NCBI GenBank assembly: GCA_000621765.1 | Contig: JHXJ01000003.1 | Span: 98,636 to 162,635, forward strand | Reading direction: 5' to 3' | DNA length: 64,000 bases | From: Ruminococcaceae bacterium AB4001 | GTDB lineage: Bacteria; Bacillota; Clostridia; Saccharofermentanales; Saccharofermentanaceae | Part shown: positions 27,909-36,384 of the stretch, piece by piece | Layout of the letters: the number at the start of each line of letters is the position of its first letter | Position numbering within the stretch: the stretch's first letter is position 1 | Notes under the pieces: generated by a model | Told to the model about the DNA's origin: nothing | The model's database searches: none | The model's input: the letters and a program-made list of their open reading frames with translations, nothing else | Program-made: the position numbers and the translations under genes

Positions 27909-28784
27909 TTATGACTTGACACCGCCCAATGCAACACCCTCGACGATGAATCTTGAGAGGAAAGCATATACGACGATAAGCGGAATGACTGTAACAAAGA
28001 GTCCTAAGTAGATAGCGCCGTACTCTCTTCTATAGATATCACCATTGAGCAACTTAACCATAACCGGGATTGTCTTCTTCTCTGTTTCTGTAAGGAGAAT
28101 GAGAGGCATGAAGAGGTTGTTCCAGCTTGCAACGTATCCGAAGATTGCCTGTGTAGCAATAGCGGGCTTCATGAGCGGAACTACGATCTGGTTAAAGATT
28201 CTGAATTCTCCGGCACCATCGATTCTTGCAGACTGAACGATTTCCATTGAAAGTGAAGCCTGCAGATACTGTCTCATAAAGAATACGGTCATAGGAGAAG
28301 CAATAGCAGGAACGATGAACAAGAAGAGCTTGTTTGTAAGTCCGAGCTTATAAACTATCTGTACGAAACCGATTGTTGTAACAGTACCAGGAACCATCAT
28401 GATACCGACGATCATGTTGTTGAATGCATCTCTGAGCTTCCACTCATATGCGGAAATAGCATATGCGGTAAGTGAAGAGAAATAAACGTTTAAGATTGTG
28501 CTGAGAGTTGAAATGATGAATGAATTCTTGAAACCTACGAGAGGATGGAATTCCTTATTTGTAATCTCATTCCAGTTCTTGGCGAGGTTCTCAAAAGGAT
28601 GAGCGGAAACCATACCAAGTGTACTCTGCTGAATCTCGAATGTGCTTCTGAACGAGTTCGTGATCATGATTACGAACGGGAACAGAGTCATGATAGCGAA
28701 GATGACCGATACGATGTAGATAACGACCTTAAGGCCAGTATCATTTCTCTTGATTGAAGATTTATTAATAGCATTATCACTCAT
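27909..28784 (-). CDS. Carbohydrate ABC transporter permease, MalG/AraQ type
   Basis: 291-residue inner-membrane subunit with six predicted TM helices. The cytoplasmic EAA loop that contacts the ATPase reads SARIDGAGEFRIFNQIVVPLMKPAIATQ near residue 185. N-terminal TM and LFPFVIMITNSFRS near 40 are typical of the second permease in sugar importers. Eleven bases after the MalF-type permease. No ATPase gene is present; such clostridial importers usually share one MsmX/UgpC-type ATPase encoded elsewhere. Confidence 0.94.
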   Translation of the reverse strand: MSDNAINKSSIKRNDTGLKVVIYIVSVIFAIMTLFPFVIMITNSFRSTFEIQQSTLGMVSAHPFENLAKNWNEITNKEFHPLVGFKNSFIISTLSTILNVYFSSLTAYAISAYEWKLRDAFNNMIVGIMMVPGTVTTIGFVQIVYKLGLTNKLFLFIVPAIASPMTVFFMRQYLQASLSMEIVQSARIDGAGEFRIFNQIVVPLMKPAIATQAIFGYVASWNNLFMPLILLTETEKKTIPVMVKLLNGDIYRREYGAIYLGLFVTVIPLIVVYAFLSRFIVEGVALGGVKS

Positions 28785-28795
28785 ATCAATTCACC

Positions 28796-29830
28796 TCACA
28801 TACCTTTCTTTAAAGCCTTAAGCTCTTGCTTCCTGAGCTTCTTAAGCTTTGCTTCATCCTTATCTCTGAGGATGTAGAAGAGTATCGAAGAAAGGATAAC
28901 GATTACGATGAACATGACAACGCTTGCTGCAGCAGCCTTGTTATACAGATATCTGTTATCCAAACCCTGGCTACGTACAAACATATTCAATGTCATGACC
29001 GCACCATTTGCCTTCTTCTCGCCTGCATAAAGCTGAGGAACGTCGAACATGTTGAGACCACCGATAAGTGATGTAACAAGTACGAACAAGAGGATCTGAC
29101 GGATACAAGGGAGTGTGACTTTGAAGAATGTCTGTACTCTGTTTGCACCATCGATCTCAGCAGCTTCGAAGATTTCAGGGCTGATACCGATAACACCTGC
29201 AATGAGGTTAACCATCGTGTAACCATACCACTGATAGAACTGAACGAAAGCTACGATTAACTTAAGAGCAGTACCATTATTGTTAAAATCATAGGAAATA
29301 GCGAGTTTCCATGCGTTAGGATCTGAAGCTAATAAATCCTTCTTTACGCCAAATGTCTTAGCTAAGCCGAGCAAAATATCATTTACAGCTCCCTTAGGAT
29401 ATCCGAACAAGACGTTGAACAGGATAGCGAGAGTAGCAGCAGTGATGATGTTAGGCATGTAGAAAAGGATCTTGAATAATCCCTGACCCTTGACCTTGGA
29501 TCTTCTGTCTGTGAACCAAGCAGTAAACAAAAGAGCGAAAGCCATCTGGGGAATAAAGTTAAGGGTCCAAATTGTAACCGTATTCTTGAAAGCTTTCTGG
29601 AAGTTGGCATTTGTAAGTACGGCTACGAAGTTATCAAACAAAGGCTTATTGCCGCCCTTGTCTGTAGTAAGAAGATGCGGTGACATATTACCGGCACCAG
29701 CAAGATCTGTAAATCCGATAAAGAATGTATAAAGGATCGGATAAAGTGTAAATGTCAAAAATGTGAGAATAAACGGTATCGAGAATAAATATCCGTATTT
29801 CGCGTAATTAACAAGTTTTTTGTTTCTCAG
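28796..29830 (-). CDS. Carbohydrate ABC transporter permease, MalF/LplB type, with probable CTG start
   Basis: About 344 residues; six TM helices; EAA loop EIFEAAEIDGANRVQTFFKVTLPCI. A TTG at 29758 would cut off most of the first membrane helix. Upstream in frame the sequence reads RNKKLVNYAKYGYLFSIPF, a normal permease N-terminus, and begins at CTG 29830, five bases after a perfect AGGAGG. No in-frame ATG or GTG is available there. CTG initiation is therefore the simplest reading, though a base change or sequencing error cannot be excluded. It follows the binding protein gene, separated by a strong hairpin. Confidence 0.9.
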   Translation of the reverse strand: MRNKKLVNYAKYGYLFSIPFILTFLTFTLYPILYTFFIGFTDLAGAGNMSPHLLTTDKGGNKPLFDNFVAVLTNANFQKAFKNTVTIWTLNFIPQMAFALLFTAWFTDRRSKVKGQGLFKILFYMPNIITAATLAILFNVLFGYPKGAVNDILLGLAKTFGVKKDLLASDPNAWKLAISYDFNNNGTALKLIVAFVQFYQWYGYTMVNLIAGVIGISPEIFEAAEIDGANRVQTFFKVTLPCIRQILLFVLVTSLIGGLNMFDVPQLYAGEKKANGAVMTLNMFVRSQGLDNRYLYNKAAAASVVMFIVIVILSSILFYILRDKDEAKLKKLRKQELKALKKGM

Positions 29831-29854
29831 TACAGCCTCCTCTAGTTTTAAAAA

Positions 29855-29886
29855 GCGGCAGGGTAAATACCGATCTACCCTGCCGC
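29855..29886 (-). terminator. Intercistronic hairpin between binding protein and permease genes
   Basis: Perfect 11-bp stem GCGGCAGGGTA/TACCCTGCCGC (29855-29865, 29876-29886), loop of 10, followed on the minus strand by TTTTTAAAAC and then the permease's AGGAGG. Probably a partial terminator or mRNA stabiliser giving more binding protein than permease. Confidence 0.6.
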
Positions 29887-29911
29887 CACAGCATTTAATA
29901 ACTAAATACTA

Positions 29912-31342
29912 TTAGAATGCGAACTGGCTCTGAACGTTCTCTGTGAACTGAGCGATAGCTGCATCTCTATCGATCTCGCCATTAGCATACTGAGTAGCTG
30001 CATCCTTGAAGTAGCCGTTGATGGACTCGTCATACTGAGTCATAGCCTTACCTGTAGCATTAGCGTTACCGCCGATGAATGCAGGGAAGATATTCTGACC
30101 GCCGCAGAACGGGAGAGATCCATCAGACTTATTCATAACAACGCCAGAAGCAACTGTATCCTTAGCGCCGTTACCCATCAAGTCGTTAGCCCAGAGATAC
30201 TGGAGACCTGTGTCAGATGTATCAAGTGTGATCCACTCGATGATTTCAGCAACGCCTTCCTTAACCTTTGTGTCCTTGTTTGCAAGAACCCATGTGCCGC
30301 CCCAGAAGAAGCCAACCGGAGGAGTGCAGACTCTCCAGTCACCGTAAGAACCTTCACCTGCTGCTGTGCCGCCGCAGTTACCGATCATTACGTAGTTGAT
30401 GAGCCAAGCAGGTCCGAAGAAGCAGAATACGTTAGAATCTGCCATATCTGCGTACCAAGCCTCAGACCAAGAACCTGTGTCATTGGAAAGACCTTCATCC
30501 TTAAGCTTCTTAGCGATGTCAAGGTAAGCTTCTCTCTCAGGAGCGATTACAACCTGGTCGCCATTGAGCCAAGCCTGTGTAGCGGACTTCTCGCAAACGT
30601 TCCACATATCATCAGCGCCGGAAACTACAACATAGCCCTTCTCCTTGAGCTTAGCTGCTGCTTCCCAGTACTTATCCCAGTTACCGGAACCTGCGCCAAC
30701 GATCTTCTCGATTTCTGCCGGATCATCAGTACCGAAGACATCCTTAGCAATGGAAGCTCTGTAGATCATAGCACCACCAGTTGCCTGATAGCCAAGAGCT
30801 ACGATTTCGCCATTACGAGAACCGATGTCGATTGTGTAGGGAGCGATCTGAGCTTCTTTTGTCTTAGTATCAACATCGATACCAAGATCCTTGTATGTAG
30901 CTGCATACTGGCACATATCACCCTGTGAATACTTGAGGATGAATGCAGCCTCTGCTGCGTACATATCAGGAGCGGAATCACCACCTGCTGCAAGAGCAGA
31001 GTCGATAGCTGTCTGATAAGCACCACCATCTGTAGCGATGATTGTGCACTTAACAGTGTACTTTGTACCGAAATCAGGATTGAGTTCGATGTACTTAGCT
31101 ACCATGTTAGGAATCTCGTTTGTGAATGACCAGAGATTGATAACTTCTGAACCTGTACCATACTGAGGCATTGTCTCCTCTGTCTCGTCTGTAGGTGCAA
31201 CCTCAGCTGTTGTTTCTGTCTCGCCACCGTTTCCGTTGTCTGCGGTTGTCTGTACAGGAGCAGTAGTCTCTGTTGTTGTACAACCAGCTGCGAGAGCTGC
31301 GACCATTGCTACTGAAAGAACACTGGCAATAACCTTTTTCAT
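29912..31342 (-). CDS. Sugar ABC transporter substrate-binding lipoprotein
   Basis: 476-residue extracellular binding protein (family 1, MalE/UgpB-like). Lipoprotein signal MKKVIASVLSVAMVAALAAGC with lipid attachment at Cys21, then a Thr/Glu-rich linker (to about 60), then the mature domain (GSEVINLWSFTNEIPNMVAKY ... FFWGGTWVLANKDTKVKEGVAEIIEWIT). ATG follows AAGGAGG. First gene of an operon with two permeases. Beside GH3 and a pentose operon, the ligand is probably a xylo- or arabino-oligosaccharide; not shown by sequence. Confidence 0.94.
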   Translation of the reverse strand: MKKVIASVLSVAMVAALAAGCTTTETTAPVQTTADNGNGGETETTAEVAPTDETEETMPQYGTGSEVINLWSFTNEIPNMVAKYIELNPDFGTKYTVKCTIIATDGGAYQTAIDSALAAGGDSAPDMYAAEAAFILKYSQGDMCQYAATYKDLGIDVDTKTKEAQIAPYTIDIGSRNGEIVALGYQATGGAMIYRASIAKDVFGTDDPAEIEKIVGAGSGNWDKYWEAAAKLKEKGYVVVSGADDMWNVCEKSATQAWLNGDQVVIAPEREAYLDIAKKLKDEGLSNDTGSWSEAWYADMADSNVFCFFGPAWLINYVMIGNCGGTAAGEGSYGDWRVCTPPVGFFWGGTWVLANKDTKVKEGVAEIIEWITLDTSDTGLQYLWANDLMGNGAKDTVASGVVMNKSDGSLPFCGGQNIFPAFIGGNANATGKAMTQYDESINGYFKDAATQYANGEIDRDAAIAQFTENVQSQFAF

Positions 31343-31370
31343 AAAGTTTCCTCCTTAGAAATTTCGTTCG

Positions 31371-31384
31371 GGACCTTACGGTCC
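31371..31384 (-). promoter_or_regulatory. 5' UTR hairpin of the binding protein gene
   Basis: GGACC-GTAA-GGTCC on the minus strand, a five-pair stem with a GNRA-type GTAA tetraloop, about 30 bases before the ATG. Likely an mRNA 5' stabiliser. The rest of the 345-bp divergent spacer (31343-31687) is AT-rich with no gene; on the minus strand TTTACT, 18 bases, TATAGT near 31450-31480 is a possible promoter. Confidence 0.35.
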
Positions 31385-31687
31385 TTCTACATAGTAAATA
31401 TTAGTCAAAAACCAGGTGGGTTTCTCCACATTTTTTGCTACGATTTGACTATAACTATACATTTCTTGCTTTTATTGAGTAAATTGTACAATTTTTGCTT
31501 TGCGAAAGGTTAAATTGCATAAATTCATTAATACTGTGTCGCATTTTCTACAAGGCTGGCGTTCTCCATTTGTGCAATAGTTTCAATCGGAGAACATCTG
31601 AGGGCTGATATTCGAACATGAGCAAGAAGTTTGTTTATATGATATTATTTCGTATATTTATTATATAGAGATAATCAGGAGATCAAT

Positions 31688-32338
31688 ATGGCTTCTTCTT
31701 TTTTCAGTCCAAAGAGCATCGGCACACGTATTCTTACTGCCATCTGCAATCTGATAATAGTAAATTTTTTATTCCTTATAACTAGTATCCCGGTCTTCAC
31801 TATCGGTGCATCCATAACAGCGCTTTACAGGATCACGATCGCCATACTTGCAGGCGATAACCCTTCCGTTATCAAAGATTACCTTCATTCTTTCAAGGAC
31901 AATTTCCTCAAAGCTACAGCTTTGGAGATCATTTATGTTGTTCTCGCAGCATTCTTCGGCTTCGAGATCTACATGGTCAACACCATGATGGAAACCCAGT
32001 ACTCCTGGGCGCAGTATCCCGCATATTTCTTCCTTGCGGCCATCTTCGCTTCCGCGTGCTACTCCTTCCCTCTTCTTGCCTGGTTTGAGGAATCGCTCCG
32101 TCAGCTTCTTAAGAATTCAATTCTTATCGCATTATCAAATCTCCCGGTCACTATTATGTTCATAGTGATCACGGGAGTAATTGTTTTCCTTACATATGAA
32201 TTCACCGTGATACTCATGAGCGGTTTAATGTTCATAGGTATCGCGGTGATTGCTTTGTTTTATTCATTATTCCTCAAAAGGATCTTTGAAAAATTCGGAG
32301 CAAAGATTTCTTTCAAGGAAGAGGAAGAAAAGAATTAG
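31688..32338 (+). CDS. DUF624 (YesL-family) membrane protein
   Basis: 216 residues with about five TM helices. N-terminal IGTRILTAICNLIIVNFLFLITSIPVFTIG and ASITALYRITI are the DUF624 signature. The family is repeatedly found beside sugar ABC transporter genes in Firmicutes, including yesL in the rhamnogalacturonan region of Bacillus subtilis, but its function is unknown. Divergent from the binding protein gene. ATG follows CAGGAGATCA. Its 3' end overlaps that of the transketolase gene on the other strand by four bases. Confidence 0.85.
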   Translation: MASSFFSPKSIGTRILTAICNLIIVNFLFLITSIPVFTIGASITALYRITIAILAGDNPSVIKDYLHSFKDNFLKATALEIIYVVLAAFFGFEIYMVNTMMETQYSWAQYPAYFFLAAIFASACYSFPLLAWFEESLRQLLKNSILIALSNLPVTIMFIVITGVIVFLTYEFTVILMSGLMFIGIAVIALFYSLFLKRIFEKFGAKISFKEEEEKN

Positions 32339-33273
32339 ACCGAAGCCTTTATCTTATTGTAGATTCCCTCTGCATCAAGCTGGAATTCCTTCATGAGGGC
32401 GCCAGCCGGGCCTGACTTACCGAATCTGTCATAGACACCGATCTTAGTAACCTTAACAGGATACTCTTCAGCGAGAACATCACATACTGCGCTGCCCATA
32501 CCGCCGATAACGGAGTGCTCTTCTACTGTGAAGACTCTGTTTGTCTTCTTAGCGAACTCGAGGATCGTATCCTTGTCGATAGGCTTGATAGTGTGGATGT
32601 TAACGACTGCAGCGTTGATTCCGTCAGCTGCGAGCTTCTCAGCTGCGCCTAAAGCCTCAGCAACACAAACTCCGCAAGCGAAGATGACCATATCTGTGCC
32701 GTCCTTAAGTACAACAGCCTTGCCAACTTCGAACTTGTAGTCAGGATTGTCATTGATTACCGGTACTGCAGCTCTTCCGAATCTCATGTAGAAAGGTCCA
32801 TCTGTCTCAGCAGCAGCCATAACAGCAGCCTTAGCTTCGACATCATCAGAAGGAACGATTACTGTCATGCCGGGGATTGTTCTCATAAGAGCGATATCCT
32901 CTAAGCACTGGTGGGAAGCACCGTCCTCACCAACTGTAATGCCTGCGTGTGTAGCGCCGATCTTAACGTTGAGGTGGGGATAACCGATAGAGTTTCTTAC
33001 CTGCTCAAAGTTTCTGCCTGCAGCAAACATAGCGAAAGATGAAATGAAAGGAATCTTACCGCATGTGGAAATACCAGCTGCGATGCCTGTCATGTTTGCT
33101 TCTGCAATTCCGCAGTCGATATGACGATCCGGGAATGCCTTCTTAAATGTGGAAGTCTTTGTTGCGCCTGCAAGGTCAGCATCAAGAACAACAACGTTAG
33201 GGTTCTTCTGGCCAAGCTCTACAAGTGCGTTACCGTAACTCTCACGTGTAGCGATTTTAATTACTTCTCCCAT
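32335..33273 (-). CDS. Transketolase, C-terminal subunit
   Basis: About 312 residues from ATG 33273, seven bases after AGAGG; the frame also opens at 33279. Pyrimidine-binding domain of thiamine diphosphate enzymes (IDCGIAEANMTGIAAGISTCGKIPF near 55, with the catalytic Glu) and a C-terminal transketolase domain (FACGVCVAEALGAAEKL, TVEEHSVIGGMGSAV). Forms one transketolase with the N-terminal subunit encoded just upstream, linking pentose phosphates to glycolysis. Split transketolases are common in Clostridia and archaea. Confidence 0.95.
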   Translation of the reverse strand: MGEVIKIATRESYGNALVELGQKNPNVVVLDADLAGATKTSTFKKAFPDRHIDCGIAEANMTGIAAGISTCGKIPFISSFAMFAAGRNFEQVRNSIGYPHLNVKIGATHAGITVGEDGASHQCLEDIALMRTIPGMTVIVPSDDVEAKAAVMAAAETDGPFYMRFGRAAVPVINDNPDYKFEVGKAVVLKDGTDMVIFACGVCVAEALGAAEKLAADGINAAVVNIHTIKPIDKDTILEFAKKTNRVFTVEEHSVIGGMGSAVCDVLAEEYPVKVTKIGVYDRFGKSGPAGALMKEFQLDAEGIYNKIKASV

Positions 33274-33275
33274 GA

Positions 33276-34118
33276 TCATACCTCTGCTTCGTTAATCTTT
33301 GCGATCTGCTCATCAAGCTCTTTGATAGCCTGCTCGTACTCTTCATCGTTAGGAGCCTTGCCGTGCCATCCTGCCTGATTCTCCATGTAGGAAACGCCCT
33401 TACCCTTTGTGGTCTTCATGATGATAGCCGTAGGCATTCCCTTGCATTCCTTTGCCTTTGCGAACGCATCTCTGATCTGGTCAAAATCATGACCGTCGAT
33501 GCAGATTACGTTGAAGTTGAATGCTTCGAGCTTCTTGTCGATCGGATAAGGTGAGCATACATCTTCGATCTTACCGTCGATCTGAAGTCCGTTATTGTCG
33601 ATGATAACTGTGAGGTTATCGATCTTCTTAGCACCTGCGAACATGAATGCTTCCCAGATCTGACCTTCCTGGATCTCACCGTCGCCTGTAAGAGCATAAA
33701 CTCTGTAAGAATCGCCGTTGAGCTTAGCTGCAAGAGCCATACCGACTGCAGCGGAAACGCCCTGGCCCAATGAACCTGTGCTCATGTCAACACCGGGAGT
33801 CTCTGTCATGCAGGGGTGACCCTGGAGATAAGAACCGAGCTTACGGAGTGTTGTGAGGTCCTCAACCGGGAAATAACCTCTGTTAGCGAGTGTTGAATAA
33901 AGACCCGGAGCTGTGTGGCCCTTGGAGAGAACGAATCTGTCTCTGCCCGGATCCTTAGGATTCTTAGGATCGATATTCATCTCTTCGAAATAGAGATATG
34001 TGAACATATCTGCTGCGGAAAGTGATCCGCCCGGATGACCGGACTTAGCACTGTGAACAGCAGTAACGATGCCCTTGCGGACATTAGCTGCTGTGAGTTG
34101 AAGTTCTTTGTTAGTCAT
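33276..34118 (-). CDS. Transketolase, N-terminal subunit
   Basis: 280 residues: the thiamine-diphosphate-binding half. Motif GDGEIQEGQIWEAFMFAGAKKIDNLTVIIDNNGLQIDG near 140-178 (GDG...NN) binds ThDP and magnesium; HPGGSLSAADMFTYLYF near 28 and GSLGQGVSAAVGMALA near 112 are typical. It ends two bases before the C-terminal subunit's start. Final gene pair of the xylulokinase operon, consistent with metabolism of xylulose 5-phosphate. Confidence 0.95.
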   Translation of the reverse strand: MTNKELQLTAANVRKGIVTAVHSAKSGHPGGSLSAADMFTYLYFEEMNIDPKNPKDPGRDRFVLSKGHTAPGLYSTLANRGYFPVEDLTTLRKLGSYLQGHPCMTETPGVDMSTGSLGQGVSAAVGMALAAKLNGDSYRVYALTGDGEIQEGQIWEAFMFAGAKKIDNLTVIIDNNGLQIDGKIEDVCSPYPIDKKLEAFNFNVICIDGHDFDQIRDAFAKAKECKGMPTAIIMKTTKGKGVSYMENQAGWHGKAPNDEEYEQAIKELDEQIAKINEAEV

Positions 34119-34156
34119 TTAAGAATACCCTTCTTCTATAGATTTATTTTCATAGG

Positions 34157-34185
34157 TCAGCCTGACCTACTTGAGGTCAGGCTGA
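34157..34185 (-). other. Intercistronic hairpin in the pentose operon
   Basis: Perfect 12-bp inverted repeat TCAGCCTGACCT/AGGTCAGGCTGA with a five-base loop, between the isomerase and transketolase genes. No T-run follows on either strand, so it is more likely an mRNA processing or stability element than a terminator. Confidence 0.5.
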
Positions 34186-34207
34186 ACACGTATAAAACCA
34201 AACTGTA

Positions 34208-35716
34208 TCAGTTGAACGGAGCGTTGAACGGATTTTCCTTCGGATATCTGTCGCCCTCGGGCTTGTTGTAGCCGATGTCGCAAGGGCAGATGCCGAGATA
34301 TGTGAAGAGGTTGTAGAGAGCCTTTCCATAGTGACCGAATGCAACTGCACCGTGATGAGGGAAGTTCTTCTCGATAAGGAAGTATCTGTAGAATCTGCCC
34401 ATTTCCTTGATAGCGAATACACCAGTACCGCCGAAGGATCTTGTAGCAACAGGGAGAACCTCACCCTCTGCTACGTAAGCTCTGATCTGTCCGTCAGATG
34501 TAGACTGCAGTCTGTAGAATGTGATGTTACCAGGCATGATGTCGCCCTCGAGTGTTCCGTTTGTAACCTCTACAGGGAGAGCACGAGCCATGATCATCTG
34601 GTTCTTCATCTCGCAGAAAGCAAGCTTCTTGGAGCATGTATTACCACAGTGGAAGCCCATGAATGTATCTGTGAACTTGTAATCGAACTTGCCCTTGATG
34701 GACTCATCATACATGTCGTGAGGTACGGAGTTGTTGATGTCGAGGAGTGTAACGATATCTTCGGAGATAACATATCCGAGGTACTCAGAGAGGCAGCCAT
34801 AGATATCAACTTCGCAGGATACCGGGATACCCATACCTGTGAGACGGCTGTTTACATAGCAAGGAACGAACTTGAACTGTGTCTGGAATGCAGGCCAGCA
34901 CTTACCGGCGATTGCAACATACTTCTTTGAACCCTTGTGAGCCTCAACCCAGTCAAGGAGTGTGAGCTCATACTGAGCAAGCTTCGAGAGGATCTCAGGC
35001 TTCTTGTTGCCTGCGCCGAGCTCTGCTTCCATCTCTGCAACCTTAGCGGGGATTCTCTCGTCGCCTTCATGATTCTTGAAAGCTTCGAAAAGGTCGAGCT
35101 CAGAGTTCTCTTCGATCTCAACGCCCATTCTGTACAAAGGCTCGATGGGAGCGTTGCATGCGAAGAAGTTCTGCGGACGAGGTCCGAAAGAAATGATCTT
35201 GAGGTTCTTCATAGCGTCGAGAGCACGAGCTACAGGGATGAACTCGTTGATCATGTCAGCGCACTCTTCTGCATTTCCGACAGGATACTCAGGAATGTAA
35301 GCGTTTACGCCACGGATCTTGAGGTTGTAAGAAGCATTGAGCATACCGCAGTAAGCATCGCCTCTGCCGCCAACCAGGTCATTCTGTGACTCTTCTGCAG
35401 CTGCGCAGAACATAACAGGGCCGCCCCACTGCTGAGCGAGCATTGTCTCAGAGATCTCAGGTCCGAAGTTTCCAAGGTAAACGCAAAGAGCGTTGCAGCC
35501 AGCAGCCTTGATGTCTGCCAATGCCTGCTGCATATGGATCTCAGACTCTACGATGCAGATGGGGCACTCATAGATGTCATCAGCACCATACTTCTCTGTG
35601 TAAGCCTTAACAAGAGCCTTTCTTCTGTTTACGGAAAGTGATTCCGGGAAGCAGTCACGGGATACTGCTACGATTGCGAGCTTAACGTCAGGTGCGTTAA
35701 ATAATTTCTTAGACAT
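34208..35716 (-). CDS. L-fucose/L-arabinose isomerase family sugar isomerase
   Basis: 502-residue ketol isomerase of the FucI/AraA superfamily. Conserved parts: the N-terminal domain with VYLGNFGPEISETMLAQQWGGPVMFCAAAEES near 80-110, the metal site region SCEVDIYGCLSEYLG near 300, and C-terminal HHGAVAFGHYGKALYNLFTYLG near 460. Family members convert L-fucose, D-arabinose or L-arabinose to ketoses with Mn2+. It lies between DUF4867 and transketolase in an operon headed by xylulokinase, with no xylA, araD or fucose pathway genes. Its physiological substrate is therefore open; an aldopentose giving xylulose or ribulose is the likely class. Confidence 0.88.
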   Translation of the reverse strand: MSKKLFNAPDVKLAIVAVSRDCFPESLSVNRRKALVKAYTEKYGADDIYECPICIVESEIHMQQALADIKAAGCNALCVYLGNFGPEISETMLAQQWGGPVMFCAAAEESQNDLVGGRGDAYCGMLNASYNLKIRGVNAYIPEYPVGNAEECADMINEFIPVARALDAMKNLKIISFGPRPQNFFACNAPIEPLYRMGVEIEENSELDLFEAFKNHEGDERIPAKVAEMEAELGAGNKKPEILSKLAQYELTLLDWVEAHKGSKKYVAIAGKCWPAFQTQFKFVPCYVNSRLTGMGIPVSCEVDIYGCLSEYLGYVISEDIVTLLDINNSVPHDMYDESIKGKFDYKFTDTFMGFHCGNTCSKKLAFCEMKNQMIMARALPVEVTNGTLEGDIMPGNITFYRLQSTSDGQIRAYVAEGEVLPVATRSFGGTGVFAIKEMGRFYRYFLIEKNFPHHGAVAFGHYGKALYNLFTYLGICPCDIGYNKPEGDRYPKENPFNAPFN

Positions 35717-35718
35717 GT

Positions 35719-36384
35719 TTAAATTTCCTCCATCTGTTTTTTAGTTACTTTTACTTCAATATTTGCGCCAACGAGTCCGGGGAAGTGTCCCTTTTCGCCG
35801 GGTGCATCGGGATGAGCGATAAGCCACTTATTCTTTGCTGTAAGGAGCTTATCTTCGTCGCCTGAGTTAGCCAGGCAGTCAATGTGATCTTCTTCTAAAT
35901 CGAAGTTTGTTCCATAAGGGAGGATAACGCCTACCATGAAGCCGTCATTCTCGATTCCGCAGGGTGCATAGTGAAGTGTTGTAGCATAGAGCTCAACAGC
36001 TGTTCCCTTGCGGATATGGAATGCTTCGATCTTTGAAGTGTCATATGTGAAATCGTCTGTTATATCCTGCTGTGATCCCAAAAGGAGGATGCAGTCTGTA
36101 GCAGCTACGTTAACCTCAGAAGATCTGTGATACTCAACAGCGTTGAGGAGTGAGTTGTGACCTGCGCAATAGCCTGTCTCAAGCTTCAACTCACCGCCGA
36201 AAAGTCTTGATACATCGACCTTTGCGGATGCCTCTTCAAGAGATGCAACTGTAGGCTCATAAGCTACAGAATCAGCCGGGATAGCGATCTGATTGAGAGC
36301 TTCGATTACAGGTGCAAAATCGATGTTCTTAACAATTCTTCCGTACTTTTTGAAATTAGAAGATGTTGCCTCGTAAATTACCAT
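35719..36384 (-). CDS. DUF4867 family protein
   Basis: 221 residues; I recognise it as DUF4867, a family usually found beside fucose-isomerase-like genes. Conserved-looking parts are YEATSSNFKKYGRIV at the start, GGELKLETGYCAGHNSLLNAVEYHRSSEVNVA near 64-95, and VELYATTLHYAPC near 132, suggesting a cupin-like beta barrel. HKGTA-type and HYAPC residues could bind a metal. It overlaps the xylB end by seven bases and ends three bases before the isomerase start, so it is tightly coupled to both. A role as isomerase or epimerase accessory is conjecture. Confidence 0.8.
   Translation of the reverse strand: MVIYEATSSNFKKYGRIVKNIDFAPVIEALNQIAIPADSVAYEPTVASLEEASAKVDVSRLFGGELKLETGYCAGHNSLLNAVEYHRSSEVNVAATDCILLLGSQQDITDDFTYDTSKIEAFHIRKGTAVELYATTLHYAPCGIENDGFMVGVILPYGTNFDLEEDHIDCLANSGDEDKLLTAKNKWLIAHPDAPGEKGHFPGLVGANIEVKVTKKQMEEI

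Noticed and set aside
32335..32338. A possible frameshift at the overlapping ends of the DUF624 and transketolase genes
   Set aside because: Both proteins have natural full-length C-termini; this is a simple convergent 4-bp overlap of stop codons.
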